From NCBI RefSeq assembly GCF_050750585.1, contig NZ_JBOJLM010000011.1, forward strand, positions 57,305 through 121,304: 64,000 nt of DNA. Direction: 5' to 3'. The notes under the pieces are model-generated. The model saw only the letters and a program-made list of their open reading frames with translations. It was not told the DNA's origin and did not search any database. The DNA is from Salinimicrobium sp050750585 (GTDB taxonomy: Bacteria; Bacteroidota; Bacteroidia; Flavobacteriales; Flavobacteriaceae). Both the position numbers and the translations under genes were made by a program. Position 1 is the first letter of the stretch, and the number at the start of each line of letters is the position of its first letter. Shown piece by piece: positions 1-9,062 of the stretch.

Positions 1-1066
1 TACTTATTTTGATAATATCGCTAATCTGGGCTTCGTATTTACTCCTGTCAAAAAGAGCTTCGTGAAATTCCCCTTTTAGAATGGCATCTTCGTTGGCCAT
101 AAAGATTTCAACAGCCTCGGTGAGTAGCGTATTTATGGCCAGAGCCCTGAGATAACTCAGCCTGTCGGCACGGGTTTGTAGGTTGTGGTATTTTTTGGTG
201 ATGATCGAATCTTTCACCAGATTAATAAGATATTCCAGCGCATATTCCTCCTGAATAAGCCCCAGGTTGATGCCGTCTTCAAAATCAATGATCGTGTAGC
301 AAATATCATCGGCAGCTTCAACAAGAAAAGCGAGTGGGTGCCTGCAGTAGCTCAGGTTTTTGCCGCTGCCGGTGGAAATAAGTCCCAGTTCATTGGCTAC
401 CTCTTCAAAAAAGGCTTTTTCAGACTGAAATATTCCGAACTTCTTATCGGCTATACGTGCGGTGGGTTTATACGGAAGGGATTCCTTCGGATATTTTATA
501 AAAGCTCCTAAAGTAGCATACGAAAGCCTGATGCCTCCAGGTATACCGGGTTTGTCTTCCGTTAAGATCTTAAAGCCATTGGCATTTCCTTCAAATTTGG
601 TCAAATCTTCAAATTCTTCAGCAGTAAGCAACTCCCGGAAACGCCTGCCGTTGCCATTGCTGAAGTACTCTCCTATGGCCTTTTCTCCCGAATGCCCAAA
701 CGGCGGATTCCCAATATCGTGTGCCAGGGCGGCAGCGGCAACAATGGCCCCAAAATCGTTCATTTGGTAGCCGTGGGTTTTTTCCAGCTGCGGATGTTTC
801 TCCAGGATCTTTTGCCCTGCCAGGCGGCCCAAAGAACGCCCCACTACCGAAACTTCAAGGCTGTGCGTAAGCCGGGTATGTACAAAATCTGTCTTGGAAA
901 GCGGGATTACCTGCGTCTTGTCCTGCAGACTTCTAAAAGCCGAAGAAAATATGATGCGGTCGTAATCAACTTCAAATCCTAAGCGGGTCGCATTTTGTTC
1001 TTTTCTTAATCTTTTATTCGTGTCTCCTGCTTTTCTAAGCGAAAGCAGCTGCTCCCAGTTCATCAT
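1..1066 (-). CDS. dgt: dGTPase (dNTP triphosphohydrolase), C-terminus cut by the window edge
   Basis: Reading the minus strand from 1066, an open frame continues off the left edge (about 355 residues present). It begins MMNWEQLLSLRKAG and contains the HD-superfamily metal site AHDIGNPPFGHSGE at about residues 110-125, characteristic of dGTPases that hydrolyse dGTP to deoxyguanosine and triphosphate. A second expected segment, VEAADDICYTIIDFEDG, is also present. Either of two adjacent ATGs (1064-1066 or 1061-1063) could start it. A TATTTTTG box on the minus strand (1090-1097) fits the Bacteroidota -7 element. It lies just downstream of the ribonucleotide reductase genes on the same strand, consistent with a role in dNTP pool balance, though a gap of over 300 bases argues against one operon. 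Confidence 0.93.
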   Translation of the reverse strand, partial: MMNWEQLLSLRKAGDTNKRLRKEQNATRLGFEVDYDRIIFSSAFRSLQDKTQVIPLSKTDFVHTRLTHSLEVSVVGRSLGRLAGQKILEKHPQLEKTHGYQMNDFGAIVAAAALAHDIGNPPFGHSGEKAIGEYFSNGNGRRFRELLTAEEFEDLTKFEGNANGFKILTEDKPGIPGGIRLSYATLGAFIKYPKESLPYKPTARIADKKFGIFQSEKAFFEEVANELGLISTGSGKNLSYCRHPLAFLVEAADDICYTIIDFEDGINLGLIQEEYALEYLINLVKDSIITKKYHNLQTRADRLSYLRALAINTLLTEAVEIFMANEDAILKGEFHEALFDRSKYEAQISDIIKIS

Positions 1067-1190
1067 TTGATATTTATTTCAGTAAGCTTCAAAAATAAAC
1101 AATGAGCAATTAACAATGATCAATTAACAGGTAATAATGATAAAAGCATCAAATTCAAGGCACCAGATTCCAAAATCTAAAAGGCACGAT

Positions 1191-1245
1191 TGTCATTTCG
1201 ACAGAACATTTCCTTTTGAGAAAAAGGAGATGCGACGAGAAATCT
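1191..1245. repeat. Interspersed repeat-like segment with hairpin in the nrdA-dgt gap
   Basis: The 314-base gap 1067-1380 holds no credible gene. Within it, a segment starts TGTCATTTCGAC and ends GAGAAATCT, framing an internal hairpin with TCCTTTT (1211-1217) pairing with AAAAGGA (1222-1228). From memory, sequences of the form TCATTTCGAC...GAGAAATCT are frequent between genes in flavobacterial genomes. That it is a member of such a dispersed family is inference, since only one copy is seen here. Confidence 0.4.
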
Positions 1246-1380
1246 ATTCTTGGGTGAGATTTACCAAAGTTTATGTGATTATTTGTTTAGGTACGAGTCG
1301 AACTTCGGCACCAATTATTGAAAACTTTGGCAAATCTGCTGCAATTCTTCTTGGACAAAAAACTTTCTCCCGTCTACAGA

Positions 1381-3798
1381 CTAACTCCCGCACATCAAAC
1401 AATCATCCCCTTCGGCTTCTTTGGAACTGGCGATAAGGGCCCGCAATTCTTCCGGACTCAAAGAAGTTCCTTCTGGTGTCGGAACGGCAGTTGTTTTCGG
1501 TGTTTCCGCAGGGATTTCCTGCTTCTTTTCCTCTTTTGCCAAAGTGAATTTAATGGCATCTACAGCACTTTTAGTGCGCAGGTAATACATTCCGGTTTTG
1601 AGTCCACTTTTCCAGGCGTAGAAGTGCATGGAGGTGAGCTTGCTGTAATTCGCGTTCTCCATGAAAAGGTTGAGCGACTGCGACTGATCGATAAAATAGC
1701 CGCGGTGACGCGACATGTCGATGATATCTTTCATGCTAAGCTCCCAAACGGTCTTGTAGAGCTCTTTAAGATCCTCCGGAATTACATCAATATTCTGCAC
1801 AGAACCATTAGAGCGTAAAATGGCATTTTTGACATTCTCTGTCCACAGGTTTCGGGCTACCAGGTCTTCCAGAAGGTGTTTATTAACAACGATAAATTCT
1901 CCCGACAGCACCCGGCGGGTGTAAATGTTGGAAGTGTATGGTTCAAAAGCTTCATTGTTTCCAAGGATCTGGGATGTGGAAGCAGTTGGCATGGGCGCAA
2001 CTAAAAGAGAGTTGCGAACGCCATTTTTGAGTACCTGCTTGCGCAGTTTTGCCCAGTCCCATCTTCCGCTTAAGTCTTCATCATTGATCCCCCAAAGGTT
2101 AAATTGGAATTGGCCTTTGCTCATTGGAGAACCTTCATAAGTAGAATAAGCTCCGTCTTCTTTAGCCATTTCCATAGAGGCGGTAACGGCAGCAAAATAA
2201 AGGGTTTCAAAGATCTCCTGGTTTAGTTTTTTAGCTTCATCGCTGGTAAAAGGCAGTCGTAATTTGATAAAAGTATCTGCCAGTCCCTGCACCCCAAGCC
2301 CCACCGGACGGTGCCGGAAATTCGAATTTTCCGCCTCCTTTACCGGATAATAATTCCTGTCGATCACCTTGTTGAGGTTCCGGGTTACTCTTTTGGTGAT
2401 CCTGAAGAGTTCCTTATGATCAAATTCATCTCCTTTGATGAACATTGGCAGTGCAATGGAAGCCAGGTTACAAACCGCAACTTCATCTTCGCTGGTGTAT
2501 TCCAGGATCTCGGTACAAAGATTTGAAGAACGAATAGTTCCTAAGTTCTGCTGATTCGATTTCCTGTTAGCCGAATCTTTGTAAAGCATGTAAGGCGTAC
2601 CTGTCTCGGTTTGGGATTCGAGAATTTTCTCCCAAAGGTCACGGGCTTTTATGGTTTTTCGGCCTTTGCCTTCAGCTTCATATTTTAAATAGAGTGCTTC
2701 AAATTCCTCCCCGTGGATGTCATAGAGGCCGGGGCATTCGTGCGGACACATCAAAGTCCAGCTTTCATTCTCTTCCACCCTTTTCATGAAAAGATCGGGT
2801 ACCCACATTGCATAGAAAAGGTCACGGGCCCGCATTTCTTCTTTTCCGTGGTTCTTTTTCAGGTCGAGGAAGTCGAAAATATCGGCGTGCCAGGGTTCTA
2901 CGTAAATGGCAAAAGAACCCTTTCGTTTTCCGCCACCCTGGTCAACATATCTTGCGGTGTCATTAAAAACCCGAAGCATGGGCACGATCCCGTTGGAAGT
3001 ACCATTGGTTCCAGAAATATAAGACCCGGTTGCTCTAACATTGTGAATGGACAAACCAATCCCGCCGGCAGATTGGGAGATCTTGGCGGTTTGCTTCAGC
3101 GTGTCGTAAATACCGTCAATGCTGTCGTCTTTCATGGTTAGTAAAAAGCAGGATGACATTTGCGGCTTTGGCGTTCCGGCGTTAAAGAGGGTAGGAGTGG
3201 CGTGGGTGAAATATTTCTTGGACATGAGCTCATAGGTCTCAATGGCAGCTTCCATATTATCGGGATGAATTCCTACGGAAACTCGCATAAGCATATGCTG
3301 AGGCCTTTCGGCAATTTTTCCGTTTATCTTCAGAAGATAAGAGCGCTCCAGCGTTTTAAATCCGAAGTAATCATACTGAAAATCCCGATTATAGATGATC
3401 GTGGAATCTAGCAGTTCTTTATTCTGCTGAATTACCTCGTACACATCATCGGCCAAAAGGGGAGCTTTCTGACCGGTGCGGGGGTTGACATAATCATAAA
3501 GATCTGTCATTACCTCCGAAAATGTTTTTTTTGTGTTCTTGTGAAGGTTCGATACCGATATCCTCGCCGCCAGTTTTGCATAATCCGGGTGGGAAGTGGT
3601 CATGGTCGCGGCAATCTCAGCTGCGAGATTATCAAGTTCGCTGGTGGTAACCCCATCGTACAACCCTTCGATTACCCTCATAGCCACTTTTACAGGATCT
3701 ACGAGGTCATTAAGGCCATAACACAATTTTCTTATGCGGGCTGTGATCTTGTCAAACATCATGGGTTCTCTGCGACCGTCTCTTTTTTCTACGAACAT
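1381..3798 (-). CDS. nrdA: Class Ia ribonucleoside-diphosphate reductase, alpha (large) subunit
   Basis: About 805 residues. The protein reduces ribonucleoside diphosphates to deoxyribonucleoside diphosphates with the NrdB radical subunit. The N-terminus (VEKRDGRREPMMFDKITARI) is an ATP-cone allosteric domain. The body carries class I hallmarks such as FNAGTPKPQMSSCFLL, NLCTEIL and PMPTASTSQILGNNE, and the C-terminus ends CLMCGS, the mobile cysteine pair that re-reduces the active site. I place the start at the ATG at 3798 (MFVEKRDGR) rather than the longer open frame, because the upstream residues translate an intergenic repeat. It follows nrdB by about 130 bases on the same strand, probably as one transcript. 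Confidence 0.96.
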   Translation of the reverse strand: MFVEKRDGRREPMMFDKITARIRKLCYGLNDLVDPVKVAMRVIEGLYDGVTTSELDNLAAEIAATMTTSHPDYAKLAARISVSNLHKNTKKTFSEVMTDLYDYVNPRTGQKAPLLADDVYEVIQQNKELLDSTIIYNRDFQYDYFGFKTLERSYLLKINGKIAERPQHMLMRVSVGIHPDNMEAAIETYELMSKKYFTHATPTLFNAGTPKPQMSSCFLLTMKDDSIDGIYDTLKQTAKISQSAGGIGLSIHNVRATGSYISGTNGTSNGIVPMLRVFNDTARYVDQGGGKRKGSFAIYVEPWHADIFDFLDLKKNHGKEEMRARDLFYAMWVPDLFMKRVEENESWTLMCPHECPGLYDIHGEEFEALYLKYEAEGKGRKTIKARDLWEKILESQTETGTPYMLYKDSANRKSNQQNLGTIRSSNLCTEILEYTSEDEVAVCNLASIALPMFIKGDEFDHKELFRITKRVTRNLNKVIDRNYYPVKEAENSNFRHRPVGLGVQGLADTFIKLRLPFTSDEAKKLNQEIFETLYFAAVTASMEMAKEDGAYSTYEGSPMSKGQFQFNLWGINDEDLSGRWDWAKLRKQVLKNGVRNSLLVAPMPTASTSQILGNNEAFEPYTSNIYTRRVLSGEFIVVNKHLLEDLVARNLWTENVKNAILRSNGSVQNIDVIPEDLKELYKTVWELSMKDIIDMSRHRGYFIDQSQSLNLFMENANYSKLTSMHFYAWKSGLKTGMYYLRTKSAVDAIKFTLAKEEKKQEIPAETPKTTAVPTPEGTSLSPEELRALIASSKEAEGDDCLMCGS

Positions 3799-3816
3799 AA
3801 CTGAAGGATTTAAGAA

Positions 3817-3926
3817 AGCCCCTCCCGGCCTCACCAAAGGAGAGGAGTTTGGGGCGTTTATTTTATTGAATGTTTCACAGTCGTGAAGCTTGAAATAACT
3901 TTGTTCCCCCTTCGGGGGTTAGGGGG
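3817..3926. repeat. Two intergenic hairpins between nrdB and nrdA
   Basis: The spacer contains an imperfect palindrome at 3817-3856 (arms GCCCC...CCTC and GAGG...GGGGC around CCAAAGG) and a second hairpin, CCCCC-TTC-GGGGG, at 3906-3918. Similar CCCTCTCC/GGAGAGGG palindromes are common in flavobacterial intergenic DNA. Their position between two subunit genes of one enzyme suggests mRNA-processing or stability elements. No T-run follows either hairpin, so they do not look like terminators. Confidence 0.5.
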
Positions 3927-3929
3927 AAT

Positions 3930-4907
3930 TTAAAAATCGGCGTCGAAGCTTATTTTGTCGGCGTCTTTATCCTTGTTCATCACTCCTGCTTTCTGGTATT
4001 CGCCAACTCTCTTTTCAAAGAAGTTGGTTTTCCCCTGCAGGTTGATCATATCCATAAAGTCGAATGGATTCGCAGTGCCGTATTCCTTTTCACATTCCAG
4101 TTCAACCAGCAGTCGGTCGGCAACAAATTCAAGATATTGGGTCATCAGTTTAGAATTCATCCCGATAAGGCTTGCCGGAAGGGATTCTGTAATAAACTCT
4201 CTTTCAATATTAAGTGCATCAACAATGATCGCTCTAATTCGCTCTTTTGGCACCTTGTTTACCAGGTGGTTGTTGTGCAGGTGAACGGCAAAGTCACAGT
4301 GCACACCTTCATCTCGTGAGATGAGTTCATTAGAGAAGGTAAGGCCGGGCATTAATCCGCGTTTTTTAAGCCAGAAGATGGAGCAAAATGCGCCCGAAAA
4401 AAAGATTCCTTCTACAGCTGCAAAAGCGATGAGCCTTTCAGCAAAAGAATCAGATTCTATCCATTTTAGGGCCCACTGCGCTTTCTTCTGAATAGCGGGA
4501 AATACCTCTATGGCTTTAAAAAGTTTGTTCTTTTCCTTCTCATCTTTAACGTAGGTGTCAATGAGCAGGGAGTAGGTTTCAGAATGGATGTTCTCCATCA
4601 TGATCTGGAATCCATAAAAGAATTTAGCTTCAGAATATTGCACCTCGTTGACGAAGTTTTCGGCTAAATTTTCATTCACAATTCCGTCTGAAGCGGCAAA
4701 AAAGGCAAGAATGTGCTTGATGAAATATCTTTCATCTGCATTTAATTTGTTGTTCCAGTCACTCAAATCCTGGTGCAGGTCAATCTCTTCTGCAGTCCAG
4801 AAACTTGCTTCCATTTTCTTGTACCAATCCCAGATATCGTGATGTTTAATGGGGAAAATCACAAATCTGTCCTTGTTCTCCTGTAAAATGGGTTCTAACT
4901 GGGTCAT
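3930..4907 (-). CDS. nrdB: Class Ia ribonucleoside-diphosphate reductase, beta (small) subunit
   Basis: 325 residues, the usual length. It houses the di-iron/tyrosyl radical cofactor that starts catalysis in NrdA. Metal-ligand segments are visible in order: WTAEEIDLHQD, then ENIHSETYSLLIDTY, then AAVEGIFFSGAF, and the EGVHCDFA helix. The C-terminus (DADKISFDADF) resembles the tail that docks on NrdA. The start MTQLEPILQ is the only sensible ATG. It is the first gene of the nrdB-nrdA pair. Confidence 0.96.
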   Translation of the reverse strand: MTQLEPILQENKDRFVIFPIKHHDIWDWYKKMEASFWTAEEIDLHQDLSDWNNKLNADERYFIKHILAFFAASDGIVNENLAENFVNEVQYSEAKFFYGFQIMMENIHSETYSLLIDTYVKDEKEKNKLFKAIEVFPAIQKKAQWALKWIESDSFAERLIAFAAVEGIFFSGAFCSIFWLKKRGLMPGLTFSNELISRDEGVHCDFAVHLHNNHLVNKVPKERIRAIIVDALNIEREFITESLPASLIGMNSKLMTQYLEFVADRLLVELECEKEYGTANPFDFMDMINLQGKTNFFEKRVGEYQKAGVMNKDKDADKISFDADF

Positions 4908-4991
4908 AGGATATTGAGTTTTAGTTGGTTGGAAACGGTTCTCTCAAAGATTGGAATTTATGTAAGGGTTTTTCCTACAGGGAAGGAAAGC

Positions 4992-5012
4992 TTTTCAACA
5001 AAGTTTTCAACA
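4992..5012. promoter_or_regulatory. Tandem TTTTCAACA repeats upstream of nrdB
   Basis: Two copies of TTTTCAACA (4992-5000 and 5004-5012) lie 12 bases apart, about 90 bases upstream of nrdB. They resemble DnaA boxes with one mismatch from TTWTCCACA, and E. coli nrdAB is DnaA-regulated. Identity as DnaA sites is speculative. Confidence 0.25.
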
Positions 5013-5033
5013 AAACAAAATAAAATTGTTTCT

Positions 5034-5052
5034 GAAGCCTGAAAAAGGCTTC
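5034..5052 (-). terminator. Possible terminator of the oxidoreductase gene
   Basis: A perfect 7-bp stem GAAGCCT/AGGCTTC with a GAAAA loop. On the minus strand it is followed by AGAAACAATTTTATTTTG, a weak U-rich tail. It sits about 115 bases past the stop at 5167 and upstream of nrdB. Confidence 0.4.
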
Positions 5053-5166
5053 GGTATATGTGTTTGTGGGCTAGTTTGTTATAATTGCAAAATTTCCTGA
5101 AGATGTAATAAAGTTTCTTCTGAAGTTCTTCTGAAAGAGATGTCAAAAATGGCATTTTTAGCAACC

Positions 5167-6246
5167 TTATATTTTAAGTGTCTGGCCATTTTTTGCAGCC
5201 GATTCATAGATCTTTTCGAGCACAATAATGTCCTTTAAACCTTCTTCCCCCGGAACCATCATAGGCTTATTGTTGAGAATTGAGAGGGCGTCGTCATCCA
5301 TTTGTACGGCTTGCTGGTTTTTCCCAAAAGGTTCGAGAATTTTACCGTCACTGGTTCCTCCTTTTACTCCGCTGTAAGTCTGGAAAGGCTGGAGATAATA
5401 AGAGCCGTCACTGCAGGTCACTTCGAGGTTGTTCATGCCTTCGCCAAAGCTGGTGCGGCAATTGGCTATTACTCCTTCGGGAAACTCTAGCGTGAAATCC
5501 ATAGTTTCATCTACACCCTTAAAAAGCTGATCTCTGGTGGTTTGGCTTTTAGCCGAAACAGCAATAGGCTCCCGGCCTACAGTGTAGCGCGAAGTATTTA
5601 AAGGATATACCCCCATATCGTACATGGCACCACCACCCATTTTTTCTACTGCACGCCAGCCGGGATTATTACTGTAAAAACCGGCGGCGGCTTTCACCTC
5701 CTGTATTGGTCCGTAAGGGTTTGTTTCGGCCCACTTCATCATGATGCGGTTATTCTTTTCATGCTGAAGACGATACCCTATTGCAAGTTTGACTCTGTTT
5801 TTTTCGCAGGCTTCTATCATTTGGCGGCACTCTTCAGCATTCATTGCCATAGGTTTTTCACACCAAACGTGCTTTCCGGCATTGGCCGCTTTTATGGTAT
5901 ATTCAGCATGCATGGAATTGGGCAGCACAATATAGATCACATCAATATCATCATTATTGGCAATTTGGTGCATGTTTTCGTAATTGTACACATTGGCATC
6001 AGGGATCCCGTATTTTTCCTGCCATTGAGGGATTTTCTCAGGGCTGCCGGTGACTATTCCGCGAAGCTCGCAGTATTCAGTTTCCTGCAGGGCAGGAGCC
6101 AGTTGATGGGTGCTGTAGCCGCCAAGACCTACGAGGGCAACTCCCAGTTTATCCTTTTTTGAAGACCATAAAAAGTTAGGAAATGGTAGAAAGCCTGCTG
6201 CCAGAAAAAGCCCCGACTTTTTAATGAAAGTTCGTCTGTGTTCCAT
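5167..6246 (-). CDS. Gfo/Idh/MocA family oxidoreductase with Tat-type leader
   Basis: 359 residues. The N-terminus MEHRRTFIKKSGLFLAAGF is a twin-arginine leader, so the protein is probably exported folded with its cofactor. A Rossmann fold follows (VALVGLGGYSTHQL, residues about 37-50), then the family signature HVWCEKPMAMNAEEC (about residues 127-141), where the lysine of EKP takes part in catalysis. The C-terminal half matches GFO_IDH_MocA_C. Family members oxidise or reduce sugars and polyols with bound NADP; relatives include glucose-fructose oxidoreductase. The substrate cannot be read from sequence. It appears monocistronic. Confidence 0.88.
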   Translation of the reverse strand: MEHRRTFIKKSGLFLAAGFLPFPNFLWSSKKDKLGVALVGLGGYSTHQLAPALQETEYCELRGIVTGSPEKIPQWQEKYGIPDANVYNYENMHQIANNDDIDVIYIVLPNSMHAEYTIKAANAGKHVWCEKPMAMNAEECRQMIEACEKNRVKLAIGYRLQHEKNNRIMMKWAETNPYGPIQEVKAAAGFYSNNPGWRAVEKMGGGAMYDMGVYPLNTSRYTVGREPIAVSAKSQTTRDQLFKGVDETMDFTLEFPEGVIANCRTSFGEGMNNLEVTCSDGSYYLQPFQTYSGVKGGTSDGKILEPFGKNQQAVQMDDDALSILNNKPMMVPGEEGLKDIIVLEKIYESAAKNGQTLKI

Positions 6247-6454
6247 GCGGTGTAATTTTCCTGAAGATAAAGAATCTTCAGAAAACTCAACTGCTTCTTC
6301 TGTTTAAAAATGGCGCTATATGTTTGCGTGGCAGCCGGGAAGGGCATTCCGGAATTGTGTGGCTCAAAAAAACCCTAAGCAAAAACTTTGGAGAAAACAA
6401 AATTTCTGGTGTCAGGGTTGTTATAAAAGCTGTGAAAATACAATGTCTGTAACC

Positions 6455-7288
6455 TTATCTTTGGCCCATATTCATACTTTGATATTCTGAAGTGTCAACA
6501 GAAAATGGCTTTTTTTCAATCCCTGTGCAGGTCATCGTGACATTTTTTTCGGAATTTTTCTTGTCCTTCATCTGCATTTCCATCATTAACCCTGTCCCAT
6601 CCCTGATCCAATCGGCATTAAGCCCTTCGGGGATATTCTTTTGGTTTTCCTGGTAAAGGTTTCTGAAGCTTACTCCTGCCTCATCTGTAACATAAAAAGT
6701 AAAGACATTTTCGGCATTTTCGGAACGGTAGCCCTGGCATTCGTAGCCTAAAATGGTCTTTGTGCCAATCTCTTCAAACTTCATTTCTTCATAAGAATTG
6801 TCGGCTTCCATATCTTCTTCAGAAACGTCGAAACGTGTAGCCATCACCATTTTATTGCCTTCAGAGTTCATGTATAGCACCGTCATATTTCTCTTGTTAT
6901 CCAGGACGGTAAACATATTTTCTGCCTGCGGAATTTTGATTCCCACATATGGTGCGTTCTCTTTAATGTGATATACCATATCCATTGTTCCTTCCGAAGT
7001 GTTCATCTGGAGGGTGTATTCCCAGTCAAAATAATAGCCTGCGGGGATTTCTGAAGGATCAACCATATCCATTCCCATAGAGAAATTGGAATTCTCAAGC
7101 TGTTTTGCCCATAGGTTGTTTAGGGATTTGTCTGTTTCTTTTGCGGCTTTGTCCGATACATTCTTGATTGCTGCATCTTCCACTTTCTTTTCTACTTTTT
7201 CTTTGAGCTTCTTAAAAAATTGAGCCTCTGCGGTGCTAGTCCCTGCCATAAAGAAAATAGCAAGAACTAAATAAAAGATCTTTTTCAT
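6455..7288 (-). CDS. Secreted DUF4412-like protein
   Basis: About 277 residues, starting at the ATG at 7288 (MKKIFYLVLAIFFMAG), which gives a clean Sec signal peptide ending near TAEAQ; the longer open frame would bury that signal. A charged helix follows (residues about 22-60, KKLKEKVEKKVEDAA), then a beta-rich domain with TMDMVYHIKE, MTVLYMNSEGNKMVM and LGYECQGYR, matching the DUF4412 pattern in Bacteroidota. Function unknown; probably periplasmic. A short hairpin GCCTCTTTGAAGAGGC lies just upstream (7311-7326). The 293-base gap 7289-7581 shows no other gene. Confidence 0.8.
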   Translation of the reverse strand: MKKIFYLVLAIFFMAGTSTAEAQFFKKLKEKVEKKVEDAAIKNVSDKAAKETDKSLNNLWAKQLENSNFSMGMDMVDPSEIPAGYYFDWEYTLQMNTSEGTMDMVYHIKENAPYVGIKIPQAENMFTVLDNKRNMTVLYMNSEGNKMVMATRFDVSEEDMEADNSYEEMKFEEIGTKTILGYECQGYRSENAENVFTFYVTDEAGVSFRNLYQENQKNIPEGLNADWIRDGTGLMMEMQMKDKKNSEKNVTMTCTGIEKKPFSVDTSEYQSMNMGQR

Positions 7289-7581
7289 AGTTCCTGTGTT
7301 TAGATAATTAAGGCCTCTTTGAAGAGGCATATCAAAAAATTACAAAGGGGAATCTCCTGCTTAAGGGGAAGAAAAAGTGCAGAATGATCTCTAAAGATAA
7401 TTAAAATACCCGGACCGTCAAAATGTAACCTTTTTATTTACAGTAAATTAAAAGTGATTCTCAGAAGGTTGGAAAGATTTTACCCAGGTTGGGAATGACT
7501 GTTCAAGACAGTGAAAAGCAGAACTGTCGGGAGACAATGCCCCACATGGATCGACTTACAGGATCTTTAAAAGGAGTAGGT

Positions 7582-8178
7582 TTATTTTCCCGAAGAACCT
7601 TCAGCTTCTTCTTGCTTTAGTTTTTCGGCAATTTTTTCCAGTTCGGCATACCAGTCTTCACCGTATTTTCTAATAAGGGCTTCTTTTACGAACTTGTACA
7701 CAGGCACCTGAAGTTCTTTTCCCAGCGTACAGGCATCGTCGCAAATGTACCAGTGGTGATAATTCACAGCAGAAAACTCTGAATAATCCTGGGTACGTAC
7801 CGGGTAGAGATGGCAGGAAACAGGTTTTTTCCATTTTATATCTCCCTGGTTGTAGGCTTCCTCAATTCCGCACAGGGCAGTACCTTTATTATCAAAAGTG
7901 ACATAAGCGCAATCGGCACCATCTATTAACGGGGTCTCATATTCACCGTCTTCACCAATAACTGATGTGCCCTGTCTTTCGATGGCTTCAATTCCTTCTT
8001 TGCGGAGATAAGGCTTTACCAGCGGGTAGATATCTTCGAGGATGTGGGTTTCGGCCTCTTCAAGGGGTGCGCCGGCATCTCCGGCGATACAACACGCTCC
8101 TTTACAGGCTGAAAGGTTACACACAAAATCCTTTTTAAGGATTTCTTCAGATACTATAGTTTTTCCAAGCTGAAACAT
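7582..8178 (-). CDS. DUF3109 family cysteine-rich protein
   Basis: 198 residues. The cysteine pattern FVCNLSACKGACC near residue 20, with later cysteines in GADCAYV, TALCGIE, PVSCHLYP and WYICDDAC, matches DUF3109, a relative of the YkgJ-type zinc/iron-binding proteins that is widespread in Bacteroidota. Function is not established; metal binding is inferred from the cysteines. A TATCTTTG promoter box on the minus strand (8183-8190) ends only four bases before the start codon, so the transcript may be leaderless or nearly so. Confidence 0.88.
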   Translation of the reverse strand: MFQLGKTIVSEEILKKDFVCNLSACKGACCIAGDAGAPLEEAETHILEDIYPLVKPYLRKEGIEAIERQGTSVIGEDGEYETPLIDGADCAYVTFDNKGTALCGIEEAYNQGDIKWKKPVSCHLYPVRTQDYSEFSAVNYHHWYICDDACTLGKELQVPVYKFVKEALIRKYGEDWYAELEKIAEKLKQEEAEGSSGK

Positions 8179-8245
8179 GCTGCAAAGATAATTTTTTCAG
8201 GCACTTAACTTCAGCTGTAATTCTGTTAAAATTTTCTAAGTATAA

Positions 8246-8275
8246 TTTGTATTCTATCAATTCAAAGTACTTTTG
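8246..8275 (+). promoter_or_regulatory. Bacteroidota-type promoter for the marC-like gene
   Basis: TTTG (8246-8249), 18 bases, then TACTTTTG (8268-8275) fits the -33/-7 consensus TTTG...TAnnTTTG. The predicted transcript start is about 10 bases before the ATG at 8293. Confidence 0.6.
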
Positions 8276-8292
8276 CAAGCTAGTTTTGGGAT

Positions 8293-8868
8293 ATGGAATT
8301 AAACTTCAGGGAAATAGCCAGCGCCACTATGATCCTCTTTGCTGTTATTGATATTATTGGGAGTATTCCCATAATAATTGATCTTAGGAAGAAAGCGGGG
8401 CATATACAAAGTGAAAAAGCTACTATAGTTGCAGCGGTTCTTATGATCGCTTTTCTTTTTCTAGGTAAGGAGATCCTGAACCTCATTGGTATAGATGTGA
8501 ATTCCTTTGCAGTGGCAGGGGCGTTTATTCTGTTTTTCCTGGCCCTCGAAATGATCCTGGGAATTCAGCTGTACAAAGATGATGCGCCCGAAACTTCGGC
8601 AGTGGTGCCTCTTGCATTTCCGCTTATTGCCGGTGCCGGTACCATGACCTCTATTTTATCGTTGCGGGCAGAGTACGCTACTGTTAATATTATTGCCGCC
8701 ATAGTTATAAATACTATTTTTGTATACATAGTGCTGAAGTCTTCCGGGAAAATTGAAAATTTCCTTGGAAAACAAGGTATAAGCGTGATCCGGAAGATCT
8801 TTGGGGTCATTCTACTGGCAATAGCCGTAAAACTTTTCGCTACAAATATTAAGAGCCTTTTCCTATGA
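8293..8868 (+). CDS. MarC family integral membrane protein
   Basis: 191 residues with six hydrophobic segments spread over the whole length. The family motif is clear in LFAVIDIIGSIPIIIDL near the N-terminus and VPLAFPLIAGAGTMTSI around residues 108-124. MarC/UPF0056 proteins are inner-membrane proteins of unknown transport function; the historical link to multiple antibiotic resistance is not supported. The gene overlaps the next one by four bases (ATGA), so the three genes 8293-9667 are one coupled operon. Confidence 0.9.
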   Translation: MELNFREIASATMILFAVIDIIGSIPIIIDLRKKAGHIQSEKATIVAAVLMIAFLFLGKEILNLIGIDVNSFAVAGAFILFFLALEMILGIQLYKDDAPETSAVVPLAFPLIAGAGTMTSILSLRAEYATVNIIAAIVINTIFVYIVLKSSGKIENFLGKQGISVIRKIFGVILLAIAVKLFATNIKSLFL

Positions 8869-9062
8869 AAGTCCTCATCTACATTTTAATTGTCGTGGCC
8901 ATGGGCCTCATTGTATATAACGCTACTTTTTTAGATCTTGAAAATGCCTTTTCTGGGGATAGTAAAACTGCCTTGATTGGTATACTCGCATCGAGTATTG
9001 TGGTGGTTCTTATGATCATTCTTCTCATGTCCCGTGCCATTGCAAAGAAGAGTGGCGAATAA
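8865..9062 (+). CDS. Small two-helix membrane protein
   Basis: 65 residues with two transmembrane segments (about 3-20 and 38-57) and little else. It starts inside the marC-like stop codon and ends one base into the next gene's start region, so it is translationally coupled to both. No family recognised; similar small proteins often follow marC-like genes in flavobacteria, from memory. Confidence 0.75.
   Translation: MKVLIYILIVVAMGLIVYNATFLDLENAFSGDSKTALIGILASSIVVVLMIILLMSRAIAKKSGE

Noticed and set aside
1137..1436. 99-codon plus-strand frame after dgt
   Set aside because: Runs through the interspersed repeat into the antisense of nrdA.
5040..5075. NrdR box upstream of nrdB
   Set aside because: ACACATATA-like sequence matches only half of the box, with no second box at the required spacing.
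4958..5164. 68-codon minus-strand frame upstream of nrdB
   Set aside because: It covers the likely control region and a hairpin and shows no similarity; better seen as non-coding.
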